Assembly (NCBI GenBank): GCA_021234155.1
Contig: JAJEKV010000095.1
Location: 447,966-511,965, forward strand
Source: Isoetes taiwanensis
Lineage: Eukaryota > Streptophyta > Lycopodiopsida > Isoetales > Isoetaceae
Direction of reading: 5' to 3'
DNA: 64,000 bases
In this document: positions 22,947 to 37,069 of the stretch, piece by piece
How the letters are laid out: each line of letters begins with the position of its first letter
How positions within the stretch are numbered: the stretch's first letter is position 1
The notes under the pieces: generated by a model
Database searches by the model: none
What the model saw: the letters and a program-made list of their open reading frames with translations, nothing else
Told to the model about the DNA's origin: nothing
Program-made: the position numbers and the translations under genes

Positions 22947-24060
22947 GCCATACCATAATAGAAAAAGAAGACTCTCTCCGTCATATCTTTTTATTATAAT
23001 TATAAAATTCTTTAGTAATGTATAAATGTTTTTTAACATATATCTTCTTCCAATCTTGATGGTGGTTATATGTTTACATTCAATAGGGTCCCATATGCAA
23101 GAAGGAACAACTGAATATTTTGTCCTTTGAGAAGGACATTTTCCCCTTCATCTAAGTGATGCTACTTGCTAGAACAAAGACAAAAAACCAAGCGTACAAC
23201 ACTTTGATATCAAAGCGTAAGCGTATCAAGCGTACAGACACTTTGCTATCAAAGGATTATTTGACTTTATACAAGAATTTCATTCTAGTTTCAATTCTAG
23301 TGTGGAAGGCGCATCAATGCGAAGGCATGTCTGACACAGCAGAATTGGAACTAGAATGAAATTATTGCTAATGAAGTTTTGGATGTAATCTGCAGGTAAA
23401 AACAATTAAAATGCCAGTAAAAGATAAGAATACAAGTAAAATCTGCCAGAACTACCGAAATGCAAGTAAAAATTAGGAGCCATACGGCCATACCATAATA
23501 GAAAAAGAAAATTCTCTCCATCGTATCTTTTCATGATTGTAAAATTCTTTAGTACTGTGTAAATGCTTTTTAACATATATCTTCTCCCAATCTTCATGGT
23601 GATTACATGTTTACATTCAATAGGGTCCCATATGCAAGAAAGAGCAACTCAATGATTTGTCCTTAGAGAAGGACATTTTCTCCTTCATCTATATGATGCT
23701 ACTTGCTAGAACAAAGGCAAAGGACCAAGCGTACAACACTTTGCTATCAAAGCGTACAAAGCGTACCAAGCGTACACGCACTTTGCTATCAAAGGATGGG
23801 GTGCATTGTATTTGACTTTCAGTATACAAGAATTTCATTCTAGTTCCAATTTTGTTGTGGAAGGCTTGTCGAGGTGCACCAGCATGGAGGCATGCCTAAC
23901 ACAGTAGAATTGAAATTAAAATGAAATTATTGTTACGTGAAGCTTTGAATAGGGTAATTCTGTGAATTTGCAGGTAAAAGACGGCTAAAAATACGGGTAA
24001 AAAGGCAAGAATGCAAATAAAAACTGCCAGAACTGCCAAAATGCAAGTAAAAATTGGAGC
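22947..24060. repeat. Two-unit tandem duplication, about 540-570 bp per unit
   Basis: GCCATACCATAATAGAAAAA starts at 22947 and at 23487. Both units run through TTCAATAGGGTCCCATATGC, AGAAGGACATTTT and AAGCGTACAACACTTTG to an A-rich end with GCAAGTAAAAATT. They differ by small indels. The repeats lie just upstream (minus sense) of the gypsy protease, so they may be decayed leader sequence of that element. Confidence 0.85.
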
Positions 24061-24949
24061 AGGAAGGCTAGTGGCATTCAGGTTCAGAACTTTGCCTACA
24101 TGTCGTGTTAGGATTCGCTATGTTTCTCCTACTCAAACTTTACATGTAATGATATGGTAATTGGTCCGCGGAATGCTTTATGTTGCTGCACTAATCCTTT
24201 GCAGAATGGAAGTTTGCCTCAACATTCTGCTTTCACCTATGTTTATTCCATAATTTGCCATGCGTCGATCCCTCTCCAGTTACCTTAACACCCAACTCCT
24301 CGAGTTTATAGAGATTCAATGCTTGAGATGCAATCTCGGCCAATGCCTTACCAGAGCCATAACACACTGTAAGCAAACCCTGTTTCATAAAACCCTTAAG
24401 TTTTATTAAATGCGACCCAGATTAATGCTAATGGCGATTGGACGACCCAAAACTCCCAAAACTCTCGGGGCGGGGTGTTAAGGACCAATTATCATATTGT
24501 GGAAGCAAGGTAATTGATCCTCCATTCTACAACAGAGGGAGACCCTGCTCCCGACCTCCACTTTGCGACGCTCCTCCCTCAATTACCTTACTCATATACA
24601 CGAAAGGAAATAGAAGGAATTAATAGCTAAATGTGGAAACTAGTCCTTCTAAATGTTTTTAACAAGCTAGCACACACAGTTAAGTAATTTTAGCTCTGCC
24701 ATTTCACATTACTCAATCAAAAAACAACAACATGGCAACTGGGTCGGCGATTCCGCCTCCGGAATGGAAAGCGGCACCGCAATTCCGCTCAAGCGGTCAC
24801 CTGCAGGTAAGAATCAAGCAAAACTCCCAGTTGCCATGTTGTGGCGGCCTGGAAGTGGGTCGCGGATTCCAGACCCACTCCCGGCTCCCGCCGGTCGCGG
24901 GGCCCTTGGAATTCGCTTCCCACATTCCATGCCGCCGTACATTAAAGAA
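24061..24949. other. No gene supported; possible exon fragment on minus strand
   Basis: Minus-strand bases 24395-24275 read LLTVCYGSGKALAEIASQAL and onward for about 40 codons with good coding character, but I do not recognise the family and find no neighbouring exon. The GC-richer stretch 24740-24940 has overlapping open frames on one strand without motifs. Confidence 0.3.
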
Positions 24950-26140
24950 TGTGACAAACAAAAAATTTCATGTTCTCCACCGACCAAAACTACCTTTTAT
25001 TTGCATCTCGAAGGACCACAAATTGAATAATTTTATGTCAATTGTCATTTTGGTTAAGTTTGAAAGCACCTTTTACTTAAGATACTTTCTTTCTCAATGG
25101 TTACACTTGGTAGATATCTTGTGTGCTATTTGTTTGAATAAAGGTTAGTAAATGGAACAGTCTCATGGCCATATCCTAGCCGTTTGGTGATTCAATCTCT
25201 TTGAATCCCGTACAAGATTCGGCCATGAGACAACATTCCAAGTAGTTGTGACCTTTGACTTACTAATAATGCCTTACTCTTAATTAGCTCGTGCATGCAA
25301 TTTGGATTAGGAAGTTACAAAACTTAAGAGGTGGTCATCTGATCTTCATCAACTGCCAATTCATAAGGTTTAACTCAAAAAATATGTTGTTAAGTGGTGA
25401 GACTTTCATACAACCGAAAGATCAAAAGTTTTCTGTGTAGCAGATACAATGCAGATAATTATTTGTCGGCATTCAAATTGCTTTACGATTGTCGACGACC
25501 CCGAATACATGGACCAAAATGTTCGCTCTACCTAAGCCCTTTGTTGTCAATATCACCGCTACAAAAAATTCATGTTCTCCACCGACCAAAACAACCCCTC
25601 ATTGTCTTGTTTTGCGTCTGAAGGACCACAAATTTCACAATTGTATGCCAATTGTCATTATGATTGAATTTGGAGATATCTCTTGGGCTTCATTAAAGGA
25701 TACTTGCTGGATCTTGCATGCTATTTCTTGAACAAAAGGTTAAAAAATGGAACAGTGTCATGGTCATATCCTTGCATTTCGTGATTCAATCTCTGGAATC
25801 ACCAAGGTTTGAGATTTGGTCACGATGCAACATCCAGGGCAGTATCTTCTGCCTTAATAATGCCTTACTCTTAATCAGTTGGTGCATGCAATTTAGGTCA
25901 TGAAGTTACAAAACTTACGAGGTGGTCATTTGATCTTCTTGATCAATCACCAATTCAAAAGGTTTAACTTGTAGTTAAGTGGTGAGACTTAGAGATCAGA
26001 AGTTTTCATTGTAGCAGATACAATACAGATGATATTTATTGGTATCCAACAGGGATTGCGTCACGAATGTCGACGACCAGGAATACATGGACCAAAATGT
26101 CGCTCTACATAGATCCATTGTTGTCAATATCACCACTAGA
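24950..26140. repeat. Degenerate tandem duplication, units of about 580-600 bp
   Basis: CATGTTCTCCACCGACCAAAA occurs near 24969 and 25571, and the phrase GAATACATGGACCAAAATG at 25502 and 26083. Between them ATGGAACAGT, GTGATTCAATCTCT and TAATGCCTTACTCTTAAT recur in the same order. Coding capacity is lacking; origin unknown. Confidence 0.8.
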
Positions 26141-26219
26141 AATATCAAACAATGTGTGGTTTATCGTGGGTCCTGGTATCCACCAAATTGGAGTTCTAAA
26201 GGTCTCAAAAGTCTAACGA

Positions 26220-26560
26220 ACGTGCCACGATTTGCCACGTCATATAGCCCGTGCACGTACAATAAATATCAGCCGTCGGATAAATACGGCGCGTGCGGGA
26301 TACGCACGCTGCCATTTAAGGCACGCGTGCTTGACTACGCTGTTTTTTTGGAGTCGTATTTCTTTCCCGAAATGGGGATTAAATGGTATTTCTTATTTCT
26401 TATTTAAAAAATAGTAATTAATTGTAGTTTATTTTATTCTTTTTTATTATTCCTTTGTGCTTTAGCGATGGCGGATGGAGAGCTGCCATTACCACCTCTT
26501 CTTTTCCTGTGGTGCTTGATGCTTCCGGTGCCTCCTATTTAATGCCACTCCCTTTCCTGT
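26220..26560 (+). promoter_or_regulatory. Probable promoter of the thermospermine synthase gene
   Basis: The stretch 26222-26340 is GC-richer than its surroundings and dense in ACGT cores: GCCACGTCAT at 26234, GTGCACGTAC at 26251 and GGCACGCGTGCTTGAC near 26320. These resemble G-box and ABRE sites bound by bZIP/bHLH factors. A possible TATA (CTATTTAATG, about 26536) precedes a CT-rich tract typical of plant transcription starts. Assignment is by position and composition only. Confidence 0.45.
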
Positions 26561-27069
26561 ATTTCTCCATTCTTCTTCCTCTTCATTTTCAATCTTCTAG
26601 CCCTTTTTCCTCCTAATTCAGGTCTCCTTTCTATCCCAAGTCATCTATTTTTTCTTGCTTTGCAAACCCATCTTTTAGATTTGTTAATTTTTTCAAGCTG
26701 CAATTTTAGTGAACAATGCATTCTAGTAAGCTCTCAGTTTGCTTTTTGGGTTTTCTGTTCTATATAAAGCTCTGTTCTTTCTCTTGAGTTTCTGGGCATG
26801 GCTTAGAATTATAAATGGAGCTAAGCTTTAGCTGATATAGTTTTTTCTTTCCGATTCGAATCTATCATGTTGGACGGTGGATTAGGCAATGTGTTTCTTC
26901 ATTTCTTTGTTGGATCGAGGAGTGATTTTACAATTCTCATTTTGTTTGATGATTCTCAGGTCTTGGAATCATCCATCGCCGGTTTATAGGCCCCAAAGCA
27001 CGGCTTCTTTATTCATATTTGCGGTCCGGTCCGGGGAAGGAACAGCAAGCTCATTTGAAAGAAACAGAA
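26561..27069 (+). other. 5' leader of the thermospermine synthase gene, probably with an intron
   Basis: A CT-rich tract (26540-26620) ends at a candidate donor CAG/GTCTCC (26622). A candidate acceptor GATTCTCAG lies at 26951-26959. The sequence from there to the start codon has no ATG, which supports splicing: without it, several upstream ATGs and one overlapping ORF (26889-27089 region) would precede the start. An alternative is transcription from the TATATAAAG at 26761 without this intron. Confidence 0.45.
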
Positions 27070-28976
<1,907 letters not shown>

Positions 28977-30692
28977 ATATATACTGCAAATACGTATTTA
29001 TTGCTTGTAAATTATATCGAATTTACTATCACCATCTGGTCTCTAGCAGAGATCTGATTTGTAAAACATCAACAAAAGTTCTGAATGGAAATCCATCTAT
29101 TATACACTGTCAAATTGAAATTATTATCGCAATATGATCCCTACTGAAACATCAAATCTGGAACAGAGAAGATATTCCTTTGAACATATGTGACTAAGGA
29201 TTCATTCTAGGTGTGTTGTGGCCGCATGATGTGAAGTGTCTTCTTTATGAGCTCTCCATCAAATCTATCATTCATTATTGCAAAAGATTGTCCATTTATC
29301 TGCGTTTGTAGCTGAAGTATGCTAGGCGAGGGAGGCTTAGCAGTAGGAACTCTGAGTAAAGAAGGTTTTTCCAATTGAAAACCAGCCTATTGAATTAGAA
29401 CGCTATGTACACAAAATGAACGTACACAAAATGAACTCAAATTATGCAATGGTGCCTTATATGTTAGTAGTAGGATCTTGGTAAGAGTATGAATTCACCG
29501 TACTTATCATTGCATCCACCATTTGATGCTCCCAAAAAGATTACCTCACAAAAAGCTATTGGAAGGTGTTTAACAAAGAGTGCCACCGTACTCATCATAG
29601 CATCCACCATTTGATGCTCACAAAAAGCTACCCGCGAAAAGCCTTTGCAAAGTGTTTAACAAAGTGTCTATAAACTATTGGTGTAGCTTTGCCATGTCCC
29701 TTTCCCATGAGTTAAGACAATTATGACTTATCTAATAATAAATCCCAATGCCATGGCTCTATGCACACCACAGTCATTAGTAGACTCTATTTGCTAGTCT
29801 AGCTATGGGACATGGCTAGTCTAGCTATAGGATATGGCAACACCATTCTTTCTATAAACTCATCTACCTAAATTTTCCTTAGAGCTATTTGCAGTACAAG
29901 TACTGCCTTTTAAGGGGCATGCCAATTTCAAGGAGCAAGACAAGAAGCATATATATTTACTTCTAAAACTTATCATGGCCTAGCGCCGCCGCTGAACGCT
30001 TTCTTCCCTTGGCATTGCCGGAAAATAACATGGTCATAAAAAGCTTCGGGTCTGACTAAATCAAATCAGAGAAATCGTAAAATGAAGAGTTAAATGGATC
30101 TTAGCATCATATGTTTTGTGGCCAGATATATCTATAGATGCAGCTTCCATCGCCAAAAGCTCAATAGATGCAGCTTCCATCGCCAAAAGCTCCTTAATGC
30201 GGCTCATCTGCCGTTAAAAAGACGAGAGAAATGGACATAGATCAAAATATTTGGCTTGAAATGCAAGCGCTTTTAACCGCTTGGTTGGGAAATATGAATG
30301 GGCTCAGGATTTAGACATCACATTAAGGGACGGTGGTAAAACCCAGTGTTGCTTACGCTTTTTTCTCTTAGCTTTGCCTTTTTTCGATATTTTCTTGTTG
30401 GTCGCATTGCTTGGCTCTCCAATTGTGTCATCCTAGTTGCCTTGTGCAAGTTAAAACCTGTAGGATCAAATCGTACCTTGCCATCGGATAACCACAAAGG
30501 GGTTTTGGCGCCAGCCAGTTGCCCAGATTAAAGGGTGGGCATACACGCCCTTTTAGTCGTTCGCGGTTTAGGCCCATTTGTTCACGTAAGAAGAAAAGGT
30601 ATTAAAGTTTCTTACGGTGTAACGAGCGATGGACATTCAAGGTAGTAAATGCGATCCATTTGTTTATGCACTAAGGTCAATATAGATATAAC
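28977..30692. other. 3' flank of the gene and intergenic DNA with small tandem repeats
   Basis: No further gene. A two-unit repeat of about 87 bp lies at 29497-29665 (CATCCACCATTTGATGCTC twice). A 30-bp unit, GATGCAGCTTCCATCGCC and following, is repeated perfectly at 30128-30187. TAGTCTAGCTAT occurs twice near 29795-29830. I could not identify a clear AATAAA signal after the stop at 28976. Confidence 0.5.
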
Positions 30693-31720
30693 CTACAACG
30701 AAGCAAGAAGGGTCGCATGTAGTGTATTTAAAAATCCTTTCCGGTACTTGGAAATGCTAGTACTCGGAGGTCTCGGACCATAAAACTTGTTAATCTTTTG
30801 AACCGCCTTGATCCGGAGGCTATTTCTCGGGGAATCTTGCTCATTCCAAGCAATTAATCGGTCCAAGGCAGAGAAAGCGAGACGAGAACTCACGGGCACT
30901 TCTTCCACCGTCGGAGTAGAGATTTCGGGGAAAAATGCCTTCTTCTTCCTCTTCCTTCTGTTTTTGGAAGCCCTCGTTCCATTCTTGCTCATCCCAAGCG
31001 GGGTTTTAATCCTTTTTTTTTGCCTCTTCTTTCTATTCTCAAGCTCGATTTCATCATCGCCTTTTTTCTCTGGGACTTAAGTAATACTCCTGCTTTGCTT
31101 TTAAAGCGCAATAACAACCAAGAAACAGAGTCTACCGCACAAAGCGCCCCAATTCCCTTGTTTCTCGGCCCAATAACCTAACACAACATCGGGACACAAA
31201 ACCCATTAATCCGCCCTTGGAAGGATGGTGGCTTTTCGATGTCGATGTTGTTGCGGCGTTCGATCATGCCGAAGTGCTGACAGATGGACGTAATTTCTTT
31301 TCTTTGGGAGAAGGTCCCAAGCCTTACCACCGGATCTCGCCGCCATAGCGCCTTTGGTGCATTTAAACACCCGAGTCTTTTTGCGGTCCCGTTCTTTGCG
31401 GAAATAGTGGACCCAATTCTTCCGTCACAAATAATGCCCTTGATTACCACATCGCGGGTAGCTTCGGCCGATCTTTCCCTCGCTGACTGCTTTGCTTGAA
31501 GCGAAAAGATCTTCCCGGGGCGATCTCGAACACGTAAAACGGCTTCCATACCCAATTTCCTCTTGTTTATTTCCCGATCTCTGTTTGCCGAGAATTTTAA
31601 CCGTAGTTACGTGAAGGGCAAATTGGTGGAATGCGTGGAGATGGTGGTGCCGTTTTGAATTATGCAATTTCGGTGGAATGGCAATTTCGAAGGTGGGAGG
31701 TGGGAATGATCTCGTCATGC
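30693..31720 (-). other. Unrecognised open frames on the minus strand
   Basis: Three minus-strand frames (30992-30693, 99 codons; 31555-31178, 125 codons; 31718-31425, 97 codons) lie in a GC-richer stretch. The first has a basic cluster (NRRKRKKKAFF) and a plausible coding texture but no family I know. They might be exons of one decayed gene, yet I cannot join them by splice sites with confidence. The overlapping plus-strand frames look like shadows. Confidence 0.25.
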
Positions 31721-31984
31721 CTCCAAAGCCGGAAACAAGTATATTTACATATCCTTACAATTTACCGCTATGTCCCGTGACCCGCCAACAACTGGGATAG
31801 AATTGAAAAAATATATCAATTCAAAATCAACGAGAATTCCCACCGCCCGCGATCGGATTCTCCGGGAAAGACGATCTTTGAAGCGAAACCGGCTCCTCGG
31901 TAGCGTATTACTCTTCCAGGGTCCGAATTGATCATTCGAGCAAATCCTAAAGCGATATAATCGCTCCGTGAGGCGGCATTTTAG

Positions 31985-32480
31985 CAAAGATGGTCGGGAT
32001 ATTCATCACCGGCGAGCCTAGACGGGGATGAAAGGAGGGTGGAGTACAATTTGGATTATGGAACATCTATGTCCCGCCCTCATATCACCGGAATTGCAGC
32101 TATGCTCAAAGCAGCCCACCCAAATTGGACTCTGGCGCTATCAAATCTGCGATTATGACCATCGGCCGACACCGCCGATCATAGCGGCAATACAATTTCG
32201 AGGCAAATACAGCAAATCGGGCAGATGCATTCGCGATATGGAGCGGGTGGACACGTGAACCCACAAAGGGCTTTTATCGCCGGGCTTATTTACGATCTAA
32301 CGAGGCGAGGATTACATCGATTTGTTGTGTGGCCAAGGCTATAATACCTCAGAAATTAGGATTATAGCTCATAATTCTTCAATCTCGTGCCCTTCTGTGC
32401 CCGACCAAAATCGGCTGCCCAAAAGCTCAAATGGCGACGGATTGCTTGGAGAGCAAGAAAGGGGGAAGATCACGTGTCGA
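31985..32480 (+). pseudogene. Subtilisin-like serine protease (subtilase, S8) 3' fragment
   Basis: Plus-strand frames read YNLDYGTSMSRPHITGIAAM with the catalytic-serine block GTSMS, then LKAAHPNWT, a later YGAGGHVNPQRAF and GLIYDL, and finally GYNTSEIRIIAHNSSISCP (about 32340). These are consecutive landmarks of plant subtilases: Ser block, MTTA block, G-GHVNP and the start of the Fn3-like end. The family consists of secreted, vacuolar or apoplastic proteases. Frames shift at least three times. Two of the breaks fall where a CTGCAG would be expected from the family consensus. No catalytic Asp or His part is seen upstream. Pseudogene, or a damaged assembly of a real 3' exon. Confidence 0.8.
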
Positions 32481-32760
32481 CCTTGCAATATTTCCTTTTT
32501 TAGATTTTTTTTAGAAATGAAAAAAAAATGTAATGCGGTCGACTCCGAGTCGTGTTTCACCTGAGAAAAAATACTTCCTATTTTTTAAGAACAGAAATGT
32601 TACTGCTTTATATATGGTATGATAAATGCAACCATCCTTTGAGAATTGGAAGGCGTGAAATGGACAAAGCAAGTCTGATGAGTCAATTTCCATATAAATA
32701 TTTCAAAAAATTATTGACAAAGGACCATACAAAAAGCGGTGCCCGAATGGCACGAAAGGA
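32481..32760. other. No gene seen
   Basis: AT-rich transition between the subtilase relic and the GC-rich island. Confidence 0.4.
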
Positions 32761-32814
32761 AGTTGGGCATCCAAGCGGGTCTTCATGGCGAACCACGAGA
32801 ATTGCCGGCCGAAC

Positions 32815-33130
32815 CCTTGGATTGCTTCGGGCGAACCCTGTCCGCAGACGTGGCTATGGCTATGACTTACTTGGCATTCTCGCCGGGTTAAGCCGAACCT
32901 AACCGAAGTACGCCTGCGGCATTGGCGAGGGCGTCGATGGGTGCTGGCCACCCCTAGGGTTCGCCCAGCGAATCACGGGTGGCGAGCCCATACTGCAGGC
33001 GTCGGGGGTGCGTCGGTGGGTGCCGGCCTCCCACCGGGTTCCCAGGCGAATCCTCGGTGGTAGGCCCGTACGGCGAGGCGGTACCCGATGGCGGGGCGCA
33101 CCGGGCCACCCCACGGGGTTCGCCCGAGCT
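32815..33130. repeat. Left cluster of GGGTTCGCC...GGCGAACCC half-palindromes (degenerate)
   Basis: TTCGGGCGAACCC (about 32828), GGGTTCGCCCAGCGAATC (about 32957), GGTTCCCAGGCGAATCC (about 33037) and GGGTTCGCCCGAGC (about 33117) are imperfect versions of the palindrome found intact at 38458-38770. Confidence 0.7.
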
Positions 33131-33159
33131 TAATCCCACAGGAATCGTGAATCGCATGC

Positions 33160-35300
33160 ATGGAAGTGTGCATCGCAAAAAGTGGTCGCACCATGAAGGA
33201 CAACGACTTCAACTACGCGGAGGAGACCACCGTGGACCTCCTCGAGCAAGGGGTGATTGAGCTTCAAACCACTCATCGTGTCCGTTTGGTCCATGGACAT
33301 CAACGTGTCAGGGCTGCGACGGGCGAGATTGTGGATGACTATGCCTGCCACCGATGGAGGCAACCACGCAGGAGAGGGACCCGGGGGGATAGGCAAATCA
33401 GACGGTCCCACCGCAGAGGATGCCTGTTTCGTTTGCGTACAGTGAAAGATAATGGAAATGGTGCACGGATATACGTTAGCACTGAACACACTGGCCATGA
33501 TCCTTTCACCAATGCGGAGGATTGGTCCATGCCCGTGCATCCTGAACTTCTTGCGGCTGTCGCACTAGAGCTTAGAAGTATTGGAATGACCCGTGCTGCG
33601 TGGGACATCGCAAGAGCACGGGGACCACAAATACGTACGACAGTAAGCCCAGTTGAGAGAGTCACATACCGCTTCACGATGGCGCAGGAGGATGTGTGGC
33701 AATTGGCCTACCGGCAGAGAATACTCGGTAAGCTCCACTGAAAATTCTTTTACTATGGAACAGTGATGTTGTTGTAGATTTAAGAGAATGCTTAGTTTTT
33801 GGAATAGTAATGAATTTGAAGTTCTCGCTCAACTTTGTCATTCTGGATATGCACCGTAAATATTTTATCATTTTATCTATCCACATTGCACCTCGTAGGC
33901 GGGAGTTTGGGTGCGATTTGGGAAAGCCTCGAGAGCGGGATTGACGATTGGAAAGCCTCCGGGAAGGTGATTTTTCACCAGCCCTGGAATCCGCATGCTG
34001 CCGAGCCGTTGGACCGACCATGGATCCTAGTCATCCAAGATGACAGGATGTTGGAGGCTGCTGTGAGATGGAGCGCCGGCGGTGGTTGGGCCATGGATTC
34101 AACCTTCTGTACAAATCTGTGGAAGTTTCCTTTATCGCGAGGCGGTTTATACCGATTGGGGGTGTGGGGTACCCGGTGTTTTACATGCTCTGCGGCGTGG
34201 AGGCGAGGGGCACCAACGACATGCCCTCGAAGATAGCGCTTCACGCCTTGTCTTGGCGAATGGGCACAATCGTATCGAGGTCAATCACCATTGACATGGA
34301 CGGTGAGAAGCGGGCTATCACCGAGGTTGTGTCGAAGACCCGACATTGTTGGGAAGATGGCGGCAGGTATCTTTGACCGTGCATTGATCGTATCAACACA
34401 TTGGTAACAATAGCCTCGGTTTTGCAAATAGGTTGCGAGGCAATGTTCTTGCATGTTGGTTCCATGCGCGGCGTCGCGGCAAAAATATCGCTGCCGCGCT
34501 GGCCGAGAGATGCTAAAGAAAGACGTGGCCTTGCTACGTCGAAGTTGATGACAGAGCCAAAATGCCAACGCCTACAATGCCCACCGCACAATTTCAGCTT
34601 CTCTGAGACAAAACCACATCATCCAAGGGTGAGTGCGAACGTAGATTAGTGGTATCATCCAAACTCTTGGCCAAACACATTGTTGCGCCGATGTAGGTAC
34701 TTGAATCACAACCGGTTGAATGGGGCGGCGTGGGATGGTAAATGGCGTAGACACAAGCGGATGTTCAACCATGCCAACGCCGACACAACAAACTACGTGG
34801 AGTCACACTGGAAAGTTTTGAAGACCCAAACCTTGCAAAGGCAAAGTCAATATAAGGATGTACACACTAGTGTCTCATCTCATTGGTTTTCCGGACGGGG
34901 ACGATGCCGGTAGGAGGCACAATCCTAACGGTGCGAAGAAAGATGGAGTCTTGGTAATTACAAAAGGGTGTAACTCTCTCTCGTGTGTTGGCCGTAACCT
35001 CTCTTTTCCATGCGTACCGAAGTTTGGACGCTTATAGCACGCTCATATCCAAAGAGACATGCCGGTGCTCACTCCATTATCCAATCATTGCACGATAACC
35101 CCAACGCCATCCGATTGGAAGATGCCGCACGCGTCCGGGTTATCTATGGCTAGCCGATCAGCGGAGGGGCCGAGATACACTTTCATATGAGGATGCGATA
35201 TTGCGACCGCCCATGCCCTCATGCCGTGTGCAAACATCTCATAGCGGGGAGACTATTTCCTTACCGGTAGCCACCCCGCATTATACAATGAGCTATTTCC
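33160..35300 (+). pseudogene. Mutator-like (MULE) transposase, degraded
   Basis: The frame 33160-33741 gives an N-terminal zinc-binding/FAR1-like region ending in MAQEDVWQLAYRQRILGK. After an intron-like gap, 33990-34376 reads ILVIQDDRMLEAA, then AMDSTFCTNLWKFPLS, the first catalytic Asp block of MULE transposases. VGYPVFYMLCGVEARGTNDM and ITIDMDGEKRAITEVV follow in another frame and hold the second catalytic region. At about 34780, NADTTNYVESHWKVLKTQTL marks the catalytic Glu region (TNN.VE), and 35160-35260 resembles a SWIM finger. At least three frameshifts break it. Plus strand throughout. It may also be a domesticated FAR1-type protein, but the decay argues for a transposon relic. Confidence 0.8.
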
Positions 35301-37069
35301 CAACCGACGATTCATTCCGCCCATGCCTCGACGCCGCGCACCAATGAAGCGGCGTCGGCGTCCCCTCATGCCGCTGCTACAACAATGGGATCGTTGCTCA
35401 TGGCGAGCGTCGGTATGCAAAAAGCCACTATGCAAAATGCTCATGCTCTTGACCCGGGAGATGTCGTGAAATTATATCCAAGGTTCGCAGTGAATCGATT
35501 CTATAGAGACAGCGGCCCGGCCCCCGGTTCCGTCTTTCATGGCGATTCTGACGACGATCATTTCGAAGACCCAAGCGGCCATTTGTACAAAGAAAGTGCG
35601 AGGTGAGATCACTAGTGGCGAGGCACAATGGCAAAACAGGGGACTAGAAACACTCACGAAAGCAGCGCTGGTAGGTTGATGCGTACTCCACGAAACCCCG
35701 GCCGTGGAAGGCATGTTGTCGGTACCACCAGCCCACGGATCGTCATCTCCGAGGCCTAGGCGGGTGCGCCGCGCCGGCGGATCGTATGAGAGCAACAAGC
35801 ATCCAATGACCACCGCACACGCCAAAGATGTATGACTTTCGGTTCCCTTAAGTCGAGAGGATTGCCCTCGGGGAATTGAAAGTAAAGCAAAGAATCGAGT
35901 ACTTACCTTGTGGCGATGGGCGAGCACACGGGCGTAGTGCACCCCGGTCAGGGGATGCTCGGCGGGGAAGAAGGTGGGAGACGCACTCCTCTAGGGAGGG
36001 ACGTTTCGACAATCCGTGAACATAGTCGTGATAGTAACGGGGTCTATCATCAACGGCTCCACGACTTTCGGCCTCTCCAAGCATCCGCCGCAACACGCTA
36101 CATATAAGCACACGCCAAATATCGATTCGTCGATCCATACAAACTAAACATAAACCCGACCGTACCTCATCAACACTTTCGAATGTGCCCCTCACTCCCC
36201 AGCGTCCCAGGGGCGCACGCCCTCGAGGAGGTCGGATGTTAGTTAATGCGCATGCTGGCCGCCCCGGCCCTCTTGCAATATCCAAGTTAGCCGCACCATC
36301 GGCCTCGCTTTCGCCAACCATGGCAAGGTGTTTGTTGATCTTTGGCCCAAATAAAAAGTCGTGAACACCCTAACCTCTTTCAGGAAAAGGGGTGAAGATG
36401 TAACCTAGCGGGATCTGTAAGTGCTCAGGAACCGTCTTGGCCGTCTCAGGTGAGACCATCCTCAATCGGTACACACACGGTAGCTCGGATGGTGTGCTGT
36501 CGAAACTCTCAGCGTGGTACATGAAAAACGGCGTGCTCGGTCTCTTATCCATGCCTCTGCTCCTCGACATTGCGATCAGGGCGGAAATGGGGAAGTCAAT
36601 GTGTGTGCCATGCCGTGCACGCCATCGGCCCGCCCTCATGATATCATCGAGGACCCGGGCGACTCTGGCTGGTCAGCCCCCCCTGCCTACAGCTCCCTAT
36701 GGAAGGAGGGGTGGCCATGTACGTCGATCGGCCGGCCAGACGGTCTCATGAGTGGGGCTGGATCTGACGTGGTCCCTACCTCTGGAACTCTTCCCCGCCG
36801 CCTCGCAAGCCACTCACCTCGGGCAAGGAGGGATCGGTTGGAGATGTGGATGCTCATATCCAAAGAAACGGTGGCAAAGATGACTCCTTCGTAACCGGCA
36901 GGGAGACTCCCCGTATCTGCGAGCTCGGGCCTAGCAACTCCCCTCCCTCAGGGCAAATGGCCGCGATCCCTCAGGGGCAATGGCCCAGTCATTGAGCATA
37001 GCATGTGCAGTCCAGAGTCTTCTGCCGAACGCCACAATTGCGCTTACCAGCTCTTACTCTACGCGACCT
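35301..37069. other. GC-rich sequence, no gene identified
   Basis: Long overlapping frames on both strands are expected at this GC content. The minus-strand frames 36321-35848 (157 codons) and 36639-36370 (89 codons, containing PSELPCVYRLRMVSPETAKT) have reasonable coding texture. They could be exons of the gene continued at 37070-37753, but I recognise no domain. Confidence 0.3.

Noticed and set aside
24275-24395. Minus-strand fragment with good coding texture
   Set aside because: No family recognised and no flanking exons; reported only as a possible fragment.
36370-36639. Minus-strand frame faintly reminiscent of the Sec24 pattern (polar start, then PLGYIFTPF)
   Set aside because: Only a few residues agree, no zinc finger or trunk domain is seen nearby, and the region is GC-rich with many chance frames.
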